From assembly GCA_965247965.1 (NCBI GenBank), contig OZ252053.1:124001-188000 (forward strand): a DNA stretch of 64,000 nt. Direction: 5' to 3'. This stretch comes from UBA7328 sp965247965. GTDB lineage: Bacteria > Bacteroidota > Bacteroidia > Chitinophagales > Saprospiraceae. The translations under genes and the position numbers were made by a program. A model generated the notes under the pieces. That model saw only the letters and a program-made list of their open reading frames with translations, did no database searches and had not been told where the DNA came from. Shown piece by piece: positions 44,202-53,131 of this stretch (position 1 is the stretch's first letter; each line of letters begins with the position of its first letter).

Positions 44202-46073
44202 ATGCCATCTAAACTACATATAACCCGGAAGAATATAAAAGCAATAATACTAATATTCATTGCAACGATCCCATTCAATTACTCCATAGCCCAAGATTTT
44301 CAACGGGTAGAAAACCTTGCCAAAATAGACCACATCCAAAACAACTCCGGAGTCGCCGTCGCCGACTACGATCAGGATGGTGATCTGGACATATTTTTAG
44401 TTGGGATTGCGTCATTTGATCCTTTGGATGAAACGACCTGGAATAGATTACTGAGAAACAATGATGACGGAACTTTTGAGGATGTAACCTTGGCTGTCGG
44501 CTTTGACGCTCAATTTATCAATGTTGGCCTGCCTGCCAGGCTAGGTGAAAAATTTGGCGCTGCATGGGGTGATTGTAATAACGATGGCTACCCGGATCTT
44601 TTTTTGACCAACAGCCGCTTCGACCAGCTCTACTACAATGAACGGGGCGGCACCTTTTTTGATGTGACTGCTCTGGCTGGTGTAGCAGGCTGTTTTGACT
44701 GCATTAGTACAAGTGCTCTTTGGTGGGATCACGACCGGGATGGGGATCTCGATCTGTACGTAAGTGTTTTTGCGGCGGCGAATAGAATGTACGAAAATAT
44801 CGGTGATTTCTCTTTCGAAGATATTACGGACGATGTGCTTTTGGGTGATGAAGGAGCCGCCTGGGCCAGTGTACCGATTGATGTCGATGGAGACGGATGG
44901 TTGGATCTCTATGTGGTCAATGACTTCTTTGATGAAAACCAGCTCTATCGAAATCTGGAAGGGCAAAGATTCGTCAATGCCACCTCTTCATTTGGATTGG
45001 GAGATGGCGGTGATGGCATGGGTGTGGCAATAGGCGACTACAACAATGACAGCTTCTTTGATATATATGTCACCAATATTTTTTCAAGACACGCCAATCC
45101 CTTATTCACGAATCTCAGTAACCGGGGTTTTACAGACAAGGCTGTGGAGATGGGCGTCGATAACAGCGGCTGGGGATGGGGAACCCATTTTTTAGATTAT
45201 GATCACGATGGAGATGAAGACCTCTTCGCTGTCAATGGAGTTGGGAAAGTTGGTGTCATATTTGACGGCCCGAAAGACGATGTCAATAATTTCTTTTTTA
45301 GAAATACCTTGGATGAAGGTATTGAAGGCTTTTTGGATTGGTCACATGAAACGGGAACGGCAGATACGGTCAAAAGCAGAGGCTTGGAGGTCTTTGACTA
45401 CGATGGAGATGGGGATTTGGATCTTCTGGTGGCCAATGTGGAAGATAGACCTTATTTGTACAGGAACGACATCATAGCTGAGAATCAACCCGAATCTGCC
45501 AACTGGATAAAGATCTGGTTAGAGGGAACCGCTTCAAATCGCGACGCAATTGGGACTAAAGTAAAATTAACCCTCGACGGTCAATCTTTTTACCGGTGGC
45601 ATCATGGTGCCGGATTCCTGGCACAGAGCTTGAAGCCGGTGCATTTTGGCCTTGCTTCGGCACAGATCATTGATGAAATACAGGTCACCTGGCCGCTAGG
45701 GCAAGTTCAAACCTTCCAAAATATCGCAGCAAACAGAACGATACGCATCACAGAGGGCGAAACCACCACCGCAGTAGAAGATGTTTTTGCAGAAGAAGTG
45801 GCTTTTCTAGTTACCAGTCTTTACCCGAATCCCTTTGTTAACTCTGTGAATATCGGCTTTGATTTAAATAAAGCCGGCTTACTGGAATTAAAGATTTTCT
45901 CGATGACAGGCAGAGAAGTATACCGGCAACGACTGACCGTACACTCTGCAGGTTTTCAGGAAATTATCTGGCATGCCCGGGACATGGGAGGCAATTTCTT
46001 GCCTTCAGGTGTTTATTTTTATACGGCAGATTTTGGAGGACATCGGATAATTGCGAAGATGGTGAAGCTTTGA
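44202..46073 (+). CDS. Secreted ASPIC/UnbV-VCBS protein with type IX sorting domain
   Basis: 623 residues, intact counterpart of 23657-27054. Signal peptide to ...SIAQD, several VCBS/FG-GAP calcium loops (DYDQDGDLDIFLV, DCNNDGYPDLFLTN, DHDRDGDLDLYV, DVDGDGWLDLYVVND), ASPIC/UnbV domain (NRDAIGTKVKLTL, FYRWHHGAGFLAQSLKPVHF), and a type IX secretion C-terminal domain (LYPNPFVNSVNIGFDLNKAG...GVYFYTADFGGHRIIAKMVKL). It is probably exported across the outer membrane and attached or released. The function of this family in glycan loci is unknown; calcium-stabilised surface binding is inferred. Long stretches are identical to copy 1, while the ends differ. Confidence 0.92.
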   Translation: MPSKLHITRKNIKAIILIFIATIPFNYSIAQDFQRVENLAKIDHIQNNSGVAVADYDQDGDLDIFLVGIASFDPLDETTWNRLLRNNDDGTFEDVTLAVGFDAQFINVGLPARLGEKFGAAWGDCNNDGYPDLFLTNSRFDQLYYNERGGTFFDVTALAGVAGCFDCISTSALWWDHDRDGDLDLYVSVFAAANRMYENIGDFSFEDITDDVLLGDEGAAWASVPIDVDGDGWLDLYVVNDFFDENQLYRNLEGQRFVNATSSFGLGDGGDGMGVAIGDYNNDSFFDIYVTNIFSRHANPLFTNLSNRGFTDKAVEMGVDNSGWGWGTHFLDYDHDGDEDLFAVNGVGKVGVIFDGPKDDVNNFFFRNTLDEGIEGFLDWSHETGTADTVKSRGLEVFDYDGDGDLDLLVANVEDRPYLYRNDIIAENQPESANWIKIWLEGTASNRDAIGTKVKLTLDGQSFYRWHHGAGFLAQSLKPVHFGLASAQIIDEIQVTWPLGQVQTFQNIAANRTIRITEGETTTAVEDVFAEEVAFLVTSLYPNPFVNSVNIGFDLNKAGLLELKIFSMTGREVYRQRLTVHSAGFQEIIWHARDMGGNFLPSGVYFYTADFGGHRIIAKMVKL

Positions 46074-46295
46074 GACGGACGATTACCGCCTAAATTCTTA
46101 ACGAACTATTGTTGGTGTAAAGGTGTGGCAGAGGACTGGACGAGTGCGGAGGTGATGATGTTTAAGTGAAGGCGAAGTTGATGACTTTCCAACTCAGCTC
46201 TGATGAGTTCGAAGAAATTGCATCCTACCAGCATGCTGGAAGTGCACCATCAATGTTGTCAACTTTTGAAATTTGCTTTAGTGGTACATACTTGA

Positions 46296-46577
46296 CTAAA
46301 ATAAATCGGAATGACTTCCTATTCTAATGAGGGTGATTATTTTGGGTTCTTCTCTTTGCATCCAAATGATCAACAGATCTGGTTTGATATGACACTCCCA
46401 ATTATTTTTATTCCGTCCTTTTAGACGGTGCGGTTTCATTGATGCCGGAATTCCTTTTACACCTTTATTTCGAAGCATGGTTATAATCTCAAAGCTCCTA
46501 TCAAAATCAGTTCTGTCTCGCTTTAAGATCCTTTTTAGGTCCTTTCTAAATTGATTAGTCTGATTGAGTTCATACAT
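46296..46577 (-). CDS. YafQ/RelE-family toxin
   Basis: 93 residues: MYELNQTNQFRKDLKRILKR, then KPHRLKGRNKNNWECHIKPD and LLIIWMQREEPKIITLIRIGSHSDLF. This is the YafQ branch of RelE-type mRNA interferases: a conserved H-x-L-x-G segment, the D-L-L-L-I-W strand and the R-x-G-S-H-S-x-L-F end with the catalytic His. It cleaves mRNA on the ribosome when free of antitoxin. The ATG overlaps the antitoxin gene by 8 bases. Confidence 0.9.
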   Translation of the reverse strand: MYELNQTNQFRKDLKRILKRDRTDFDRSFEIITMLRNKGVKGIPASMKPHRLKGRNKNNWECHIKPDLLIIWMQREEPKIITLIRIGSHSDLF

Positions 46578-46806
46578 CTTTGAGGATCGAATCTCTCAGC
46601 AACTTCAAGTCAGTGATTGGTGATAGATTTATTCCTTCTTCAGCATCTCGAATTGCCTTCTTAGTGACATCGTTTGGAACATTGTTAACGACATCAGAGA
46701 GAATGACCTCCACAAAGTTATTGAGACTTCTCTTTTCTTCTTTGGCGAGAAGTTTTAACCGGTCAAGCAGATCGCTTTCTAATCGAAAGGCAGTTTGAAC
46801 CTTCAT
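46570..46806 (-). CDS. RHH-type antitoxin of the YafQ pair
   Basis: 78 residues. The N-terminal part (KVQTAFRLESDLLDRLKLLA, then KRSLNNFVEVIL) has the ribbon-helix-helix pattern of Arc/RelB-type DNA-binding antitoxins. The C-terminal part would wrap the toxin. It is upstream of and overlaps the toxin gene by 8 bases, the usual antitoxin-first order, and probably represses the shared promoter. Confidence 0.85.
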   Translation of the reverse strand: MKVQTAFRLESDLLDRLKLLAKEEKRSLNNFVEVILSDVVNNVPNDVTKKAIRDAEEGINLSPITDLKLLRDSILKDV

Positions 46807-46972
46807 AATAATATACTTTCTGCGAATATATACATCAACAAGGTGTTATACAAGTGTTATGGCTGTTGCAGCCATGGATTTATGACCGTAGAGAAAATCA
46901 TGTGGTGTCTAAGGCAAATTTGATCGATATTGAAACCATTAAAAATGGTTTTGGGAGGGTTGATAGCCTGAA

Positions 46973-47002
46973 AACCCATAATTGAAATTATGGGTTGAAT
47001 TT
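46973..47002 (+). terminator. Hairpin with T tract
   Basis: AACCCATAATT and AATTATGGGTT form an 11-base perfect stem with a two-base GA loop, followed after two bases by a run of T. It could end a transcript or be a protein-binding palindrome; the tiny loop is unusual for a terminator. A smaller hairpin AAACCATT/AATGGTTT lies 25 bases upstream. Confidence 0.4.
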
Positions 47003-47080
47003 TTCCGGATAGCAACAATTGTATTTGCTATTCCTATATTTATCAATGAAGTTGTTTAACAGCTTCAATACTAAAAATCC

Positions 47081-47892
47081 ATGATGCCTCGTAACATACA
47101 ATTTTTTTCCTCCTCGCCCTCCTGGTCACTGCCTGCCGCTGGGCAGATAAAGACATCCCCGACCCCAACTACAACCCCCACATCCTCAAACCCGGCAAAT
47201 ATGTGCCTGCACAGGGCAAGGTGATCAATATGGATTCGGTGGTAAAGCCCGAGGTTATACATTCTAAAGGAGAAAGGATTCCTTTTACATGGCCGAAAAA
47301 AGTGCCGGGTCAGTTTACGTCCAAAGAAGATGCTCGCTTCCACTTTTCTTACCTGGACATGAAACAAGGTCTGAATTCAAATTTAATTGCTGCTTTGCTT
47401 GAGGACCGGGAAGGGAAGGTATGGATCGCAACACCGGGAGGACTGAGCGTGTGGGATGGCAGCAGTTTTTCACACTTTACGTCTAATGAGGGATTGGTTC
47501 AGAACGGTACTTTCAGCTTATTCATGGATAGGTACGGAAAGATCTGGATTGGTACTGTGGGCAGCGGACTATATGTATGGGACGGATCCGGATTTACCCA
47601 TTATACATCAGCAAATGGCTTATCGGGAAATAGTGTCTACAATTTTCTAGAAGATCGCGATGGAAAGATTTGGATAGGCACACAACATAGAGGGATAAGC
47701 GTGTGGGATCCCTCGACTGGTTCGACTTCGCTCACCACAAGTCCGCTCGAGACAGGTGGTGGTTTTACGCATTATACGACTGAAGAAGGTTTGAATGGCA
47801 ATCTTATCCAAGGATTATTGGAAGACCGGGACGGTAATATTTGGATCGGGACATGGGGTGGAGGTGTAAATCTATGGGATTGGCAGGTTTAA
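47081..47892 (+). pseudogene. Two-component regulator propeller lipoprotein, frameshifted and short
   Basis: From the ATG at 47081 the frame MMPRNIQFF meets a run of seven T (47102-47108). With one more T it would continue FLLALLVTACRW, a clear lipobox, then ADKDIPDPNYNPHILKPGKY. Downstream are propeller repeats of the Reg_prop type: LLEDREGKVWIATPGGLSVW, FMDRYGKIWIGTVGSGLYVW, FLEDRDGKIWIGTQHRGISVW, LLEDRDGNIWIGTWGGGVNL. The protein ends abruptly after four blades, whereas such proteins normally have 7-14 blades, often followed by a histidine kinase. It is likely the remnant of a periplasmic sensor. Confidence 0.7.
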
Positions 47893-47980
47893 TAGCCACC
47901 ATGACGTTAGCTCGACTTTTTCCTTTTGTTTAATGCATCTTAACGAACGATGAATAATCAATTAAAAACCAAAAATAATC

Positions 47981-48412
47981 ATGCAAAACGTCGGATTCAT
48001 TGGTTTGGGAATAATGGGCGGACCTATGGCGGGTCAGGTGACAAAGGCATGTAATCAGATTGTCGTAGCCTTAACGATTCAAGCTGTAGCCGAATCGCTT
48101 ACGCTGGCAAAAAAAGCCGGAGTGGATGTCGCAAAAGTTAGAGCAGCGCTATTAGGAGGGTTTGCCCAAAGTCGCATTCTGGACCTGTATGGACAAAGGA
48201 TTCTTGACCGAAACTTTGAACCAGGTTTCAAGGTCAAGCTTCACAAAAAGGACATGAACATCGCCTTGCAAACCGGAAAGGAGCTTGCAGTGCCATTGGT
48301 TTGTTCCTCCCAGGTTGCCTCACTTATGGATCAACTAATCGAAAAGGGAAATGGGGAGCTTGACCATAGCGCCCTTGCTCTCTTGGAGGAAGAATTAGCT
48401 GGGTTGGGCTGA
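47981..48412 (+). pseudogene. 2-hydroxy-3-oxopropionate reductase-like, internally deleted
   Basis: Begins like a beta-hydroxyacid dehydrogenase (VGFIGLGIMGGPMA, the NAD(P) Rossmann motif) and then jumps in frame to the C-terminal helical domain (GQVTKACNQIVVALTIQAVA, ESLTLAKKAGVD, RILDRNFEPGFKVKLHKKDM). The full enzyme is about 290-300 residues; 143 remain, so about 150 residues including the catalytic part are missing. The frame is open, but the product can hardly be active. Confidence 0.85.
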
Positions 48413-48623
48413 ATTGGATATAGCGCAGCATTAAATGACTGTTTTTTCACCCCATATTTACTTTATTATTTATAAAACGGATGAAATGAAAAACAAGGAT
48501 AAAGAAAGCCGCTCAAAAACAACTGTAAACTTGCTTTTTACGGTTGTTTATATTTTGCTCTGTTTCAATGAGTTATGAATTGGCTCTGAATTGCTGTAAA
48601 TAACAACAACAAAGGAGAACACA

Positions 48624-49466
48624 ATGGCAGAAAGACTAGCAGACAAGGTGGCAATTGTCACGGGAGGCAACAGTGGCATGGGCGCCGGTACGGTGGAATT
48701 ATTTGTTGCCGAAGGCGCCCGGGTAATGATTGCGGCCCGGGGAGAGGAACTCGGACAGGCGTTGGCAGACCGGCTGGGCGAGAACGCTCATTTTATCCGT
48801 ACCGATGTTTCGGTGGAAGCGGAGGTCAAAGCGTTGATCGACGCCACCGTAGACAAATGGGGACGGGTGGATGTCTTGTTCAACAATGCCGGCATCGGAG
48901 AACCCTATCTTCCCCCGGAAGAGTTTACGGTGGAAAATTTCAATCGGATATTGATGACCAATCTCGGTTCCTGTTTTCTTGGCCTCAAATATGTGACGCC
49001 GGTGATGAAAAAGCAGGGCAGCGGCAGCATCATCAACAATGGCAGCACCGCCGGGGTGACCACTGATGGTTCAGGCCCGCTCTATGCGGCAAGCAAAGCC
49101 GGGGTGATCCATATGACCAAAGTCTGGGCCACCCAGTTGGCAGAATTTGGGATTCGTGTCAATTGCATTTCCCCAGGCGCGATCGTCACCCCCATTTTCT
49201 GGGGAGGCCACCATACGCAATCTGCCGAAGAAAACGAACGCCGGGCTCAACGGTTGGCGGACTATTTTGATAAAGTGTTACCGCTTAGCCATGCAGGCAC
49301 CGTGGAAGACATTGCGTATGCGGCGTTATATTTTGCCAGCGATGAAAGCCGCCACACCACAGGACACAATCTGATGGTCGACGCGGGCATCACGGTGCGG
49401 ATTGCTCCCTCATCGGAATTGGTCGATGGAATGGCTGAAAGAAATCAAAAAATTGCGGGGGAGTGA
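48624..49466 (+). CDS. Short-chain dehydrogenase/reductase
   Basis: 280 residues. Classical SDR: cofactor motif TGGNSGMG (G-x3-G-x-G), NNAG, catalytic Ser in NNGSTAG, Y-x3-K in YAASKAG, and SPGAIVTPIF. Typical of glucose-1-dehydrogenase-like or sugar/steroid oxidoreductases. The start is fixed by a strong Shine-Dalgarno (AAAGGAG, about 7 bases before ATG), which is rare among the other genes here. Its base composition is also visibly richer in G and C than its neighbours. Both suggest horizontal acquisition from a non-Bacteroidota donor (inference). No partner genes. Confidence 0.92.
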   Translation: MAERLADKVAIVTGGNSGMGAGTVELFVAEGARVMIAARGEELGQALADRLGENAHFIRTDVSVEAEVKALIDATVDKWGRVDVLFNNAGIGEPYLPPEEFTVENFNRILMTNLGSCFLGLKYVTPVMKKQGSGSIINNGSTAGVTTDGSGPLYAASKAGVIHMTKVWATQLAEFGIRVNCISPGAIVTPIFWGGHHTQSAEENERRAQRLADYFDKVLPLSHAGTVEDIAYAALYFASDESRHTTGHNLMVDAGITVRIAPSSELVDGMAERNQKIAGE

Positions 49467-49780
49467 AAGAAAACATTAAAAAGAATGATCTGTCCCAGTT
49501 GCGCGACCAAAAGATCGATCCTGTTCGCAGAGAAGGTCCGGGAAATCGTCAGACCCTTTCCTCCTTGGATGGCTTGGATGGGGTCGGACCAGATTATTTT
49601 CTGCGCTCATACTGAGAACCGTGGAAAATGAAGATATGGCTATCTTGTCATCCCCTGTAGATAAGCTTTGAAGGGGATATTCGGTCTATAGTAAAATACC
49701 TGATTCCACTATGCTCAGTATGAGCGATTTTCTGTATCATATTGTTATGCGCTCAAACTACCCCGTAAGGGTTGAACATA
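49467..49780. other. Intergenic with 13-base inverted repeat
   Basis: A short frame overlapping the SDR stop (KENIKKNDLSQLRDQKI..., 50 codons) is probably chance or a remnant. CGCTCATACTGAG (49604-49616) and its complement CTCAGTATGAGCG (49714-49726) form an inverted repeat 97 bases apart, perhaps ends of a small non-autonomous element. Confidence 0.4.
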
Positions 49781-49855
49781 CTAGCCCAGGGCAACGCCCT
49801 GGGAAAAAGATGAGAGAGGAACAAAAGCCCTGTAAGGGCGTGACATGGAGAGTTT
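49781..49855. repeat. 75-base REP-like repeat, copy 2
   Basis: Identical to 34329-34403, with the same two hairpins. The GH172 remnant begins immediately after it. Confidence 0.85.
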
Positions 49856-50569
49856 GACTCCGTACAGGTTGCATGCCCTGTTCAGTGAGGATAAGCCCAC
49901 TGAAGCATTTGGCACTACCCTTTTAGGTGCCATCAGGGGCAGTAGATTTGTCGCAGGCATGTTTCACGCAATTGAGCGACATGATCACCGCGATATGATC
50001 TGGCATACGGACGGAGATATCTGGCTGATCGATGGAGAAACAAATCCGCACGTCATGAGGGGTATCGGCAGTGAAGATGTTTTCGGTCATTCCTTTGGCG
50101 TATACCCGGACATGAACCAATGGACGATTTTGAACGAACGGAATTCTCAGAGAATCCGGAGAGCCAGTGGCCGAAGGAATGGCAATGGGGAGATCGGACA
50201 CTTACAGCGATAAAAACTGAGCCGGAATTCACTTGGGTTGACTTCAGCCGGTGGTTTCGCCGAAATGCCGGTGGTAATGTCGGTACACAACCGGTGAGGG
50301 ATTCCGCCTATGCCGAAACCGTAATCACCTCACCCTCAGACAGGAAGGTGGTACTGCGCCTCGGATTTGACGATTGGATGAAGATGTGGCTGAACGATAA
50401 GGTGATTACAACCCTTAAGCACGAGGATGGCTTCCGGCTTAGCGAGGTCCCCGTCACCTTTAACAAAGGCGAGAACAGGCTGCGAATTAAATTGAGCAAT
50501 TTTGATAACGTAGAATGGAGCTGCTGGACATTTAGTTGTATCATTGCAAATGCCACTGCAGACAAATGA
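49856..50569 (+). pseudogene. GH172 (DUF2961) C-terminal fragment, frameshifted
   Basis: The first frame reads SRFVAGMFHAIERHDHRDMI, then DIWLIDGETNPHVMRGIGSE and DVFGHSFGV, which is the conserved G-x-G-S-E-D-x-F block of DUF2961/GH172 enzymes. The frame changes near 50120 and continues FTWVDFSRWFRRNAGGN, VVLRLGFDDWMKMWLND and NKGENRLRIKLSNFDN, a beta-sandwich tail ending at 50569. The N-terminal half is missing; a separate N-terminal fragment is at 7353-7655. GH172 acts on alpha-fructofuranosides, difructose anhydrides or arabinofuranosides. Confidence 0.7.
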
Positions 50570-50583
50570 TCCCGTCTAGGGCA

Positions 50584-50853
50584 ATGAAAAGAAAAGTACA
50601 AATTCATGTTTTGTCCACCTTTTCCCTCGTGATCTTCCTCTCTTGTAAAGAGCAAGCAGAAGAGGAGGTTCCATTGATCCCAAATTCTATCCTCCATGTT
50701 CCAACCCGGGTCTTAACTCAAGGTCCTAAGCATCACTGGTTTGGCTATTATGACAAGTTGGAATTCGATCCCACGGAGGGGTCCTGTTTTCCGAAATGCA
50801 GCACCCAAGTCACTTCTAATCAAGTTGATATCCTTATTTCAATACCAAACTGA
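50584..50853 (+). pseudogene. Lipoprotein start of a truncated propeller protein
   Basis: Lipobox FLSC, then KEQAEEE; the mature part begins with HVPTRVLTQGPKHHWFGYYD and KLEFDPT, as in large exported proteins related to oligogalacturonate-lyase-like beta-propellers. Similarity ends after FDPT and the last 25 residues are unrelated. It follows the GH172 fragment by 14 bases. Confidence 0.45.
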
Positions 50854-50893
50854 ATCATAAATGCTCAAGATTTCACTGTGCGAGTTGCCCAAA

Positions 50894-51193
50894 GGTGCAG
50901 AGCACCGATTCTCTTTATAGCAGTTCAAGTTTCGTTTAAGTTGAGGTGCAGAGCACCGTGATATTATGTCGCCGTCAATGACAATTTTCGGAGTAATCGA
51001 ATTTGAAAATAAGAGAAAGAATTCATAGTTTTTGACCTTATCAAAAGTATATGCCGGTGCTCTGCACCTTAATCACACTTATTAGTTTATTTCTATAGAT
51101 ATTTCTGGTGCTCTGCACCGTTTCATTCGCCACAACCCTCAGACCGCTTCCCGTTATAGCAGAAAACGCAGTCAAAAATCAGTGCGCAGCACC
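50894..51193. repeat. Array of GGTGCAGAGCACC palindromic words
   Basis: GGTGCAGAGCACC occurs at 50894-50906 and 50945-50957, its complement GGTGCTCTGCACC at 51056-51068 and 51107-51119, and a variant GTGCGCAGCACC at 51182-51193. Each is a 5-base stem with a 3-base loop. Two head-to-head pairs result, each pair spaced 51 bases apart. No gene in 50854-51347. Confidence 0.75.
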
Positions 51194-52026
51194 CAAATTT
51201 TCAAAAAATCCATCATAAGTAATTGAATATCAAGCAACTAATATTTTAACCGAAATAGGCACTTAAATTATAGGGTTAAAACACGACTCAAATGTTGTAT
51301 AATCAACTGATTATCAGTATATTGTACTATTATTAATCAAGATTATCATACTACTGGACATTGGGGTTAAAATAATACAATGTCTTGAAATAAAGTAGGT
51401 TATATATTATAATAAAGTGGAATATATCATTATTGTTTGTAAAACAAACAATTAACAACAATGACAATTCCACTCGCAAGCGAAATAAAACCATTTTTCT
51501 CAGGTTTTGAAGAACATGTAATAAAAAATTTTCTCACAACAGCCCAAGGTATATTATCAGCCAGGACGACGAATTTGAACATTGTAAAGGATAAGCTCCC
51601 TGGAATACTCGAAAACCAACAAAACACCAAACCTGATTCGAATTATAAGAGGTTGATCCGTTTTTTCAATATGGATGATGCTGACAAGCAGGCATTGATT
51701 GAAGCTATATTATGTTTTAGTTTTTATTTGTTGAGACTCAAAGCGAAGAACATCAAATATTTGGCACTAGATGGTACGAGCTGGGAGAATGGCAACAAGA
51801 ATATTCACTTATTAACATTGAGTGTAGTGGTCAATGGAGTAAGTATTCCAATATGGTGGGAAGACTTAGACAAGAAGGGTATGAGTAATTTTAATGAAAG
51901 ACGAAAGGTGATAGACAAAGCCTGTAAATTATATAATCTGAAAGGTTTGATACTACTAGCAGATCGAGAGTACATCGGAGAAAGATGGTTTAAATATCTG
52001 GTAGACAAGGGGTTAGAGTTTGTAAT

Positions 52027-53131
52027 GGCTCTAGTTTAATTAAGCTATTATTTGTATCTTAGAGGTATGGAAAAAGAAGCAATAAAATCGTATTTCATGG
52101 GTCTTTCGGCCGAAGGTCAGCAATCCCTGATAATGGAACTGCAAGCCGCCGGTGAGTTGGAAAATCTTTCCCCTCAATGCCAGAGGCTTAGGAGGGATAT
52201 CTTGGACAATAAGCAAGGATGCTGTGCCCATTGTGGCCATACCAAATATGTAAAGTTTGGCATCGACAAAGGTTCCCGGCGCTATAAGTGCAAGTCATGT
52301 AATAGAAGTTTTACAGAATACAGCGGCACCTGGATGGCTAGGATCCGCAGGAAAGACAAGATTGATGATTATCTTAAGTTGATGTTGGAAGAAATGGGCC
52401 TGGATAAAATCAAGGTCACCCTGGGCATAAACAAGAAAACCGCATTCGATTGGCGCCACAAGATACTGGCATCCATAGAAGATACTGATAAGGGGGATTT
52501 TACTGGGATTACGGAGAAAGTGACGAGACTTTCTTTTTTCACTCGGACAAGGGCAGGGAAGTTGAATCCCGCAAACCAAGGAAACGGGGTGGCTCCTCAG
52601 GTAAAAGGGGCATAAATGATGACCACATTGCAGTAATTGTTACCCTGGATAGAAAAGAACAGATGGATTTGAGCGTGGCTACCAAAGGGCGGTTGAAGAA
52701 AAAGGATACCGCGTAACGCGGCACGAGTTATAGAAAAGGCCATAGGAAAGAGGTTTACCAAGCAAACTATATTGTGCAGCGATTCGCATGTCAGCTATAA
52801 AGGCTTTGCCATGGATAAACAGATCGAACACCATCCATTGCGTTCCGATTTAAAGCAACGGGTCAAAAATGGGGTTTATCATATCCAACATGTAAACTCC
52901 ACCCACAGAAGGATAAAGAAATGGATTGACAATCAATTTTGGGGTGTTTCCACTAAATACCTCCAACAATATCTCAATTGGTATAGGCTGAAGGAAATGC
53001 TTAAAAAAAACAGGCAGTTCGTGAAAGATTTCGCAGCACTCTCAGTCGAAGACATAACGGCCTACGCGAGATACCAACAGATATCGAATCGATATGAAAT
53101 GTTAATATCAACGCTAACCTAAACTAGAGCC
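52027..53131 (+). mobile_element. IS1595-family element nested in IS4
   Basis: 8-base duplication TTTGTAAT on both sides (52019-52026, 53132-53139). Ends GGCTCTAGTTTA and complement GGCTCTAGTTTA. Length 1105 bases. These values fit the IS1595 family. Confidence 0.9.
52067..53122 (+). pseudogene. IS1595-family transposase, two frame breaks
   Basis: N-terminal zinc ribbon (CCAHCGHTKYVKFG ... YKCKSCNRSFTEYSGT), then the ISXO2-like DDE core. The frame breaks near 52513-52518 (…FTGITE, then in another frame SDETFFFHSDKGREVESRKP) and again at 52706-52730, where a GATACCGCGTAACGCGGCA word is inserted. After it the frame reads VIEKAIGKRFTKQTILCSD, then HVSYKGFAMDKQIEHHPL and NSTHRRIKKWIDNQFWGV (final catalytic block). 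The element needs a transposase from elsewhere. Confidence 0.85.

Noticed and set aside
50894..51193. CRISPR-like interpretation of the GGTGCAGAGCACC repeats
   Set aside because: Units are 13 bases, occur in both directions and are separated by unequal AT-rich sequence; they are REP-like hairpins.
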